Below are positions 34,999 to 39,738 of a DNA stretch of 39,738 bases, piece by piece (the stretch's first letter is position 1; the number at the start of each line of letters is the position of its first letter). Where the stretch lies: assembly GCA_013297995.1 (NCBI GenBank), contig JAAFJB010000024.1, positions 1 to 39,738 on the forward strand, in the 5' to 3' direction. A model generated the notes under the pieces. That model was not told where the DNA came from and ran no database searches. It was given only the letters and a program-made list of their open reading frames with translations. The position numbers and the translations under genes are program-made. This DNA comes from Chitinophagales bacterium (lineage in GTDB: Bacteria; Bacteroidota; Bacteroidia; Chitinophagales; Chitinophagaceae).

Positions 34999-35123
34999 TT
35001 TAAGTTATTTTTAAATACTTCATCTAGCTTACGAGTTATCGTAATGCCCAAATGGTGGGGAAATCCTTCTTGCCCCAACAATTCAGTAAACGCCTTTTCT
35101 AATTTTTCTTCGGTGAATTTCAT
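34995..35123 (-). pseudogene. Type I restriction subunit R (HsdR)-like N-terminal remnant
   Basis: A 42-residue frame, MKFTEEKLEKAFTELLGQEG followed by FPHHLGITITRKLDEV, closely resembling the first 40 residues of HsdR subunits, which usually run on with a VLIEEDL-type stretch for around 1000 residues. Here it stops after eight unrelated residues. Its TGA overlaps the ATG of the RhuM fragment by four bases (ATGA) and its ATG overlaps the stop of the upstream regulator (TGA at 35120-35122) by three bases. The family call rests on a short match, so confidence is moderate. Confidence 0.6.
35099..35120 (-). repeat. Copy A of a 22-bp repeat flanking the regulator gene
   Basis: Bases 35099-35120 differ from 36349-36370 at only two of 22 positions and lie in the same orientation. 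Copy A is the start of the HsdR-like remnant (residues 2 to 9). Confidence 0.7.
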
Positions 35124-36337
35124 TCTCTAATTATGTTCCAATATCCTTTAAATGTTCCTACACGTTCAATTATTTTCGTTTCAATTAGAACTTTTAAATG
35201 TTTCTGAACAGCAGATTCATTTATTCCTAATTTAACCGAAAGTTCTTTTCTTGATATTTTGGGATTAGCAAGTATAAGTTCAAATACTTCTCTTTGTTTA
35301 GTTGTTATACTCGCAATTTGACCACCTGTTTGACCACCTGTTTGACCACCTGTTTGACCACCTACTACATCTCCTGTATTTTCTACAGCTTGGTCTGTGA
35401 CTTGGTTACTAATTGGGAAAGTCATACGAATAAAATTATCAGAAAACTTGAAACATTCTTTACCATAGCTTTCTAATATGGTAGGCACACCAGTGCCCAA
35501 TTGTTCCACCAAACCAAGATCTTTAAAAATGCGCATAATTTCCTTATTACGAGGTACAGAATAGCCTTCAAAAAATTCTTCTTTGCTTAATCCATGGGGT
35601 AAGCCACCACTAGCTGTGATTTCAATTCGGTCGCGAAATAGCTCAAATTTATCCAACATTTGTTTTGTGGCTTTTACCAATGACTCGTACCCAAAATCAG
35701 GACTTTCAATGAGTGCTGAACGTGATACTCCCTTGTATTTGGCAAATTTGATAGAAACAGAATTGGAATCGGTCATCAAAAAGGCAACATAATTGTAATC
35801 TCCATTTTCAGTGAGTAACTCTAAGTTGGTTGCAAATTGTTTATTAAGCGTATTGCCTTTGGCTTCGTAATAAATTTTGAGTTGTTCAAAATTAAGTTGT
35901 TGCTGGGGAGATTTTATTTTGCTAATGGAATTTCGTGTGCGCTTTGCAAACAAATCGTCAATCATGGGTAATGGCATAGGCTCTGCTGCTGTACCTAAGC
36001 GAATGTAGCAGCCTTTTGGCACCATACCATATTGCTTGATATAGTAGGGTTTTTCAGGACCACTGGCAAGGGTGATTTTGATGATGTTTTTCCCATCTCT
36101 TTCTATAGCACTAATATCAAATAGACCCATGCATGAAGGCAAAATATTGTTTTTGAGCCTGTCTTTGATTTTGAGCATATCCCCATCCAAATCAGCTACT
36201 CCCAATGCAATTCCTTGGTTATCGACACCTATGAATATAACACCGCCTTCATGGTAATTGAGAAAGGCAACAACCTCCTTTTCCAAACCTTCAGTTAGTT
36301 CACGTTTATATTCTATACGGTTTGTTTCGTGGGAAAT
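35120..36337 (-). CDS. AlbA_2-domain ATP-binding, winged-helix transcriptional regulator
   Basis: About 405 residues. The N-terminal AlbA_2 (Schlafen-like) domain reads NRIEYKRELTEGLEKEVVAF then GGVIFIGVDNQG and LKIKDRLKNNI. A GGLPHGLSKEEFFEG segment and QLGTGVPTILESY follow, typical of the family, then a winged helix near the C-terminus (ISRKELSVKLGINESAVQKHL). Standard start codons begin only at a TTG at 36286, but homology extends back to ISHETNRIEYKREL, where an ATT at 36335-36337 is the only candidate start before an in-frame TAA (36341-36343). It may be mistranslated as 5'-truncated or use ATT. A GGQT repeat lies in the linker. Confidence 0.7.
   Translation of the reverse strand: MSHETNRIEYKRELTEGLEKEVVAFLNYHEGGVIFIGVDNQGIALGVADLDGDMLKIKDRLKNNILPSCMGLFDISAIERDGKNIIKITLASGPEKPYYIKQYGMVPKGCYIRLGTAAEPMPLPMIDDLFAKRTRNSISKIKSPQQQLNFEQLKIYYEAKGNTLNKQFATNLELLTENGDYNYVAFLMTDSNSVSIKFAKYKGVSRSALIESPDFGYESLVKATKQMLDKFELFRDRIEITASGGLPHGLSKEEFFEGYSVPRNKEIMRIFKDLGLVEQLGTGVPTILESYGKECFKFSDNFIRMTFPISNQVTDQAVENTGDVVGGQTGGQTGGQTGGQIASITTKQREVFELILANPKISRKELSVKLGINESAVQKHLKVLIETKIIERVGTFKGYWNIIRE
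35317..35364. repeat. Four tandem 12-bp units in the regulator gene
   Basis: Four copies of TTTGACCACCTG (the last ends in A) encode a GGQT repeat in the linker between the AlbA_2 half and the winged helix. The unit length keeps the frame, so changes in copy number would vary the linker length. Confidence 0.85.
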
Positions 36338-36348
36338 AGTTTATAGTG

Positions 36349-36370
36349 CTAATTTCTCTTTGGTGAATTT
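36349..36370 (-). repeat. Copy B of the 22-bp repeat, upstream of the regulator
   Basis: Differs from 35099-35120 at two positions. In the minus-strand frame it reads KFTKEKL and is followed by AL and a TAA. The base before the AAA that corresponds to the ATG of copy A is ATA, so there is no start codon here. Confidence 0.7.
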
Positions 36371-36424
36371 ATTATTAAAATCACTAGTAACCGACTAAAG
36401 TTAATAAAAAAGGGGGGTAAAGAA

Positions 36425-36448
36425 GTAGGTTCCAAAAGAGGAACCTAC
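36425..36448. other. Perfect inverted repeat upstream of the transposase fragment
   Basis: GTAGGTTCC at 36425-36433 and GGAACCTAC at 36440-36448 form a 9-bp stem with a 6-base loop (AAAAGA). No T-run follows, so it is not a standard terminator. It could be a protein-binding site or a hairpin near the end of the former insertion element. Confidence 0.55.
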
Positions 36449-36487
36449 GGATTGTTGTAGATTTGTTTTACGAGAACAATAAACAAC

Positions 36488-36585
36488 ATGAGCAAAAATA
36501 AAGAACTTAAATTAGTCGGTCAGCCGATTTTCAGTCAAGTATTAAAATTGATTGATAAATGGGAGTTTAATAAGTTGGTTATTTG
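36488..36585 (+). pseudogene. IS transposase (DUF4372/IS4-like), 5' fragment
   Basis: The frame begins MSKNKELKLVGQPIFSQVLK and continues with LIDKWEFNKLV, which resembles the start of DUF4372-type IS4-family transposases (GQPIFxQLLKxI). After about 31 residues the match ends and the frame carries on to 36736 through the antisense strand of the metallo-beta-lactamase gene, so only the 5' end survives. The right-hand part of the element is gone. The name of the exact IS family is not certain. Confidence 0.7.
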
Positions 36586-37359
36586 CACTATTCTTTTTTG
36601 TGGTATATCGTACACTTCGGTTGCTGCATACCTAGAGGCAACTGTTATAAAAGTATTGCCCGCATGGGGTGCAAATACAGAAGCTGCTAGTTCGGGACTA
36701 TTATTTTCTTTGGATAAGTGCGATAAGAATAAGTGAGTTAAATGCGGCGATTTGTGTTTCACAAACAATTCAAGCGCTTGTTGATTGGAGATATGCCCAA
36801 GTCCACCCCTTATTCGTTGTTTGAGGTACTCAGAATATCGACCATTTTGGAGTAATATTGGGTCGTAATTCGATTCTAAAAAAGCAGCATGGCACTGGCT
36901 GAAATAATAAATTACACGATCGCATACTTCACCTATATCGGTAATTATACCCACTTTTATTCCATCCTGTTCTACCATAAAACTATGCGGATCAGCCGCA
37001 TCATGCTTTTTACTAAATGGGGTAACCTGTAAGCAACCAATCTGTATGGGTTCATCAGCTATAAAACTGTGCGATAAATGTTTAATCAACTTAGGGCCAT
37101 TCTGTGCGGTGGCAGGTGTGATGAAAACAGGAACTCCATATTTGTTTGCTAGGGTAGATACACCTCTTATATGATCGGTATGTTCATGCGATACAAAAAC
37201 AGCTTTCACTTTTTTTATATTGAGTCCCCTTTGTTTCATCCTGATCTCAGTTTCTCTACAGGAGATGCCTATATCAATCAACACCGCTTCTTGGGTATTG
37301 CCAATATAATAGCAATTTCCATTGCTGCCTGAATTGAGTGATGCAATTTGTAATGCCAT
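36535..37359 (-). CDS. Metallo-beta-lactamase-fold hydrolase (YycJ/WalJ-like) with altered C-terminus
   Basis: A 274-residue MBL-fold protein related to YycJ. The zinc motif HEHTDH (H58, H60, D62, H63) and the nucleic-acid-processing-type tail (HLFLSHLSKENNSPELA, ASRYAATEVYD) are present. Family members usually end shortly after the VASRYxxTEV stretch. Here the frame runs on for about 22 residues (36535 to about 36600), reading the transposase fragment antisense, so the original 3' end was replaced when the element or its remains was joined here. The catalytic part is intact. Confidence 0.88.
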   Translation of the reverse strand: MALQIASLNSGSNGNCYYIGNTQEAVLIDIGISCRETEIRMKQRGLNIKKVKAVFVSHEHTDHIRGVSTLANKYGVPVFITPATAQNGPKLIKHLSHSFIADEPIQIGCLQVTPFSKKHDAADPHSFMVEQDGIKVGIITDIGEVCDRVIYYFSQCHAAFLESNYDPILLQNGRYSEYLKQRIRGGLGHISNQQALELFVKHKSPHLTHLFLSHLSKENNSPELAASVFAPHAGNTFITVASRYAATEVYDIPQKRIVQITNLLNSHLSINFNT

Positions 37360-37404
37360 AAAATCTATTAGAATCCTAGTCTATTTTTTATCAGCTTCAA
37401 AAAG

Positions 37405-38577
37405 CTAGACCTTAATTAAATGGGTTGTTTTAATAATATCTTTAAGTGCATCAGTAAGTATGTCTAAATCATTTTGGGAGTTAAATGCCTGAATGGAATA
37501 GCGTAAATACACTTTATCAGCATGGCGCATTACGGGTATTTCTATTTTGTATTTTTCAAAGAGTAACGCTTTTAATTGTTCGGGCTCGGGGGTATGAATG
37601 GGGATACTGAATAATTGAACTATAAAATCTTCATTCAGTGGGGCAAGTGGAGCTGTATTTAACAAGGCGCAAAATGCGGATGCATTGTCTAAAACGAGTT
37701 TTCTACATTCTGCTGATACTAATTCCCAATTATATTGCTTCATGAATTGAATGGCTTCGGGAATACACAAAAAAGCTGAAAAGTCTCTCGTGCCCTGTGT
37801 TTGGTGGTAATCTAAAAAGCGGGAATGAGAGGGGGTGGCACTGTTAAAACCCCAACTCACTACCAGTGGGTCAAAAAGGGGCTGGAATGATCTGCGGATA
37901 TACAGAAAAGTACTTCCCTTGGGCGTCATCATCCATTTGTGACAAGCCCCCGTGTATATATCAGCCTCAAGTGTGTTTAAGTTAAGCGGTATTTGTGCAG
38001 GTGCATGAGCCCCATCAATAAAACTCATAATGCCCAGTTCTTTGGCCTTTTTACAAATGTCTTCAACGGGAAAACGGAGTGCGGTAGTACTGGTGATATG
38101 ACTGAGAAAAATAAGTTTGGTATTGGCGCTAACTCCTTTAAAAAGCTCGGTTACAAATGCTTCTTTGGAAATCAGTGGTAGGGTGATGGGCTGTCGGATG
38201 TATTTTGCACCTGCCTTATCGCAGTAATACTGCCAAGTTTTATCGCAAGCACCATATTCAAGGTCAGTCGTAAGCACTTCATCGCCTGGCTTTAATGAAA
38301 GACTTTTGGCTACAAGGTTTACGGCATGGGAGGGGTTAACCAGATACACCAGATCGTCTGCATCACAATTTAAGTAAGCAGCCAGTGCTTCCCTCGATGT
38401 TTTGAGGTATTCAAGTCCTGTGTTTACGGTAAACAAAACCGGCTCTTGTTCAAGCTCTAGTTGGTAGGCTTGGTACCTATCAAAAATAGGTTTAGGGCAG
38501 GCACCAAAGGAGCCAAAATTTAAAAAAGTGATGTCTTTTCTAATTAGAAATTCCGATTGTAATGTTGCTGTAATCAT
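37405..38577 (-). CDS. Class V aminotransferase (isopenicillin N epimerase-like)
   Basis: A fold-type I PLP enzyme of 390 residues. The PLP-binding lysine is in YTGACHKWMMTPKG, with the cofactor-contacting aspartate in SFIDGAHAPAQIPL. FGACPKPIF at the start, YLVNPSHAVNLVA, LTTDLEYGACDK and a TQGTRDFSAFLC block match isopenicillin-N-epimerase-like members, whose true substrates vary. The open frame begins at a TTG (38583), but an ATG two codons later (38577) is more likely. It does not sit in a beta-lactam locus, so a generic desulfurase or epimerase role is possible. Confidence 0.88.
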   Translation of the reverse strand: MITATLQSEFLIRKDITFLNFGSFGACPKPIFDRYQAYQLELEQEPVLFTVNTGLEYLKTSREALAAYLNCDADDLVYLVNPSHAVNLVAKSLSLKPGDEVLTTDLEYGACDKTWQYYCDKAGAKYIRQPITLPLISKEAFVTELFKGVSANTKLIFLSHITSTTALRFPVEDICKKAKELGIMSFIDGAHAPAQIPLNLNTLEADIYTGACHKWMMTPKGSTFLYIRRSFQPLFDPLVVSWGFNSATPSHSRFLDYHQTQGTRDFSAFLCIPEAIQFMKQYNWELVSAECRKLVLDNASAFCALLNTAPLAPLNEDFIVQLFSIPIHTPEPEQLKALLFEKYKIEIPVMRHADKVYLRYSIQAFNSQNDLDILTDALKDIIKTTHLIKV

Positions 38578-38714
38578 TGCCAAAATATTGTAGGATGCAA
38601 AGTAGGATCTTCTACTGAAAATAGGAGCTAAAAAATCCGATGAAAATTATTGTATCTTTAAACTTTTACAGAAATACTTTATGGCAAGCAGACTAATAAA
38701 ACTTAGATAAACCC

Positions 38715-39686
38715 ATGTTTTTATCGGTTCAAGGAATAGCAAAGCAGCAATTAGGTAAAACGGTTTTACATCCGATATACCTCAACCAACTCCCCAACCA
38801 GCGGATTGCAATTGCAGGTGAAACCGGATCTGGAAAATCTACTTTATTAAAAATAATAGCGGGGTTAATTCAGCCAGATGAGGGTGCTGTATATTTTTTG
38901 GGCCAAAGGGTTTTAGGGCCACTAGAGGTATTGATTCCTGGGCATCCTTCCATTGCATATTTGTCGCAGCATTTTGAATTAAGAAACAATTATCGGGTGC
39001 ATGAATTATTGGAGATGGATAATCTTTTGCCCCAATCGGAAGCTGTAATAATTTATGAAGTATGCAGAATAGACCATCTGCTGCAACGAAAAACCGATGA
39101 ATTGTCGGGAGGAGAGAAACAGCGCATTGCCTTGGCAAAATTGCTTACCAAAGCCCCCGTATTATTGCTGTTAGATGAGCCGTTCTCTAATTTAGATCGG
39201 GTACATAAGCAGATGATTCAGACTGTAATTGAAGACATATCTTCGGTGTTGAATATTACCTGTATGCTGGTGTCTCATGACGCAACTGATGTATTGAGTT
39301 GGGCCGATAGGGTATGGGTGTTAAAGGAAGGTAAATTGATACAGGAGGGCAGCACTAAACAGTTGTATTATCATCCGGTGAATGAATATGTGGCTGCTTT
39401 AATGGGCGAGTATAATTTAATTGATACTTCTTTATATCCTGAGTTTATTCAAATATTGGGGGAGGGCGTGAGGGGTAAGCGCGCATTGATTAGACCAGAA
39501 CAGTTTTCTTTCAACGGACATGCGGCCAATTTTTTAGAGGGAAGGGTGGAGAAGTCTTTTTTTTATGGTAGTCACTACATGGTTCACGTATTGGTGGAGG
39601 GAATGGTAATAAAGGTTCAAACGGCTATATTTCAATATCATGCGGGCGATAAAGTGAAGGTGCAAATAGATGATTTGGCCGGGTAA
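38715..39686 (+). CDS. ABC transporter ATP-binding protein with TOBE-like C-terminus
   Basis: A 323-residue ATPase of the spermidine/iron/sulfate-type importer family. Walker A is GETGSGKST (about residues 36-44), the signature is LSGGEKQRIALAK, Walker B is VLLLLDEPFSNLD, and the H-loop is SHDATD. The C-terminal part (RPEQFSFNGHAANFLEG to VQTAIFQYHAGDKVKVQID) looks like a TOBE domain. The substrate and the permease partners are not in the window. Confidence 0.9.
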   Translation: MFLSVQGIAKQQLGKTVLHPIYLNQLPNQRIAIAGETGSGKSTLLKIIAGLIQPDEGAVYFLGQRVLGPLEVLIPGHPSIAYLSQHFELRNNYRVHELLEMDNLLPQSEAVIIYEVCRIDHLLQRKTDELSGGEKQRIALAKLLTKAPVLLLLDEPFSNLDRVHKQMIQTVIEDISSVLNITCMLVSHDATDVLSWADRVWVLKEGKLIQEGSTKQLYYHPVNEYVAALMGEYNLIDTSLYPEFIQILGEGVRGKRALIRPEQFSFNGHAANFLEGRVEKSFFYGSHYMVHVLVEGMVIKVQTAIFQYHAGDKVKVQIDDLAG

Positions 39687-39687
39687 T

Positions 39688-39738
39688 TTAAAAGGCAATA
39701 CGTTTATTCAGCTCATCGTCAATTTTTCGGAACAGGTG
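39688..39738 (-). CDS. C-terminal end of an unidentified protein (cut by window edge)
   Basis: The minus strand reads HLFRKIDDELNKRIAF followed by TAA at 39688-39690, with no stop before the window ends. The last residues are highly charged, typical of a coding C-terminus, but 16 residues are too few to name a family. It converges with the ABC ATPase gene, one base from its stop. Confidence 0.4.
   Translation of the reverse strand, partial: HLFRKIDDELNKRIAF

Noticed and set aside
36425..36448. The perfect hairpin as an intrinsic terminator
   Set aside because: No T-run follows on either strand. It is kept only as an inverted repeat of unknown role.
36488..36736. An 82-residue open frame taken as a complete small gene
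   Set aside because: Only the first 31 or so residues resemble a transposase. The rest is the antisense strand of the metallo-beta-lactamase-fold gene, so it is a fragment running into another gene.

Overview
The window looks like chromosomal DNA of a Bacteroidota bacterium, most likely of the Chitinophagaceae type. The pointers are DUF4294 and DUF4295 proteins, the gene order rpmB-rpmG-DUF4295-ftsY, a CcmE with a CxxxY haem site, weak Shine-Dalgarno signals, and repeated copies of the Bacteroidota -7 promoter element TAnnTTTG. The genus is not resolved. Most of the window is ordinary housekeeping DNA. The ends cut a thymidine kinase gene (left) and a gene of which only the last 16 codons are present (right).

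Layout. 1-6661: thymidine kinase, a conserved hypothetical protein, Kdo transferase (waaA), then a tight four-gene sugar-nucleotide operon: DegT-type aminotransferase, UDP-glucose dehydrogenase, UDP-xylose synthase, dTDP-rhamnose reductase. These point to lipopolysaccharide or surface polysaccharide synthesis. 6768-8337: a small outer-membrane barrel gene with a methyltransferase remnant fused in frame upstream, and a lipoprotein. 8519-14455: three exported proteins on one strand (GH78 alpha-L-rhamnosidase, Tat-exported Gfo/Idh/MocA oxidoreductase, unrecognised probable alpha/alpha-barrel enzyme), read as a rhamnose-glycan degradation module. 14475-19097: a minus-strand operon with zero or 1-nt junctions at most boundaries (agmatinase family, membrane protein, radical SAM protein, EamA transporter, TauE/SafE transporter).

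19283-22850: ccmE-ccmF cytochrome c maturation genes and a DUF4294 protein. 22847-26995: aat, tRNA-Val(UAC) with a strong terminator, clpS, a DinB-like protein, a zinc alcohol dehydrogenase, and a pdxJ-purE pair. 27085-34395: UbiD-like decarboxylase, anmK, a PepSY-like secreted protein, rpmB-rpmG-DUF4295-ftsY, a small barrel protein and a prenyl diphosphate synthase.

34678-36600 is a scar: 5' fragments of a RhuM-like gene and of what looks like a type I restriction subunit (hsdR), an AlbA_2/winged-helix regulator with no standard start codon at its homology-supported N-terminus, and the 5' end of an IS transposase that runs into the 3' end of a metallo-beta-lactamase-fold gene. A 22-bp near-identical sequence flanks the regulator. 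37405-39738: a class V aminotransferase, an ABC ATPase with a TOBE-like tail, and a truncated gene.

The most notable observations are the scar with its flanking repeat, the methyltransferase-barrel fusion ORF, and a promoter arrangement (TAnnTTTG four to seven bases before ATG) that suggests leaderless mRNAs. I found no clearly new complete system, CRISPR array, rRNA or prophage.
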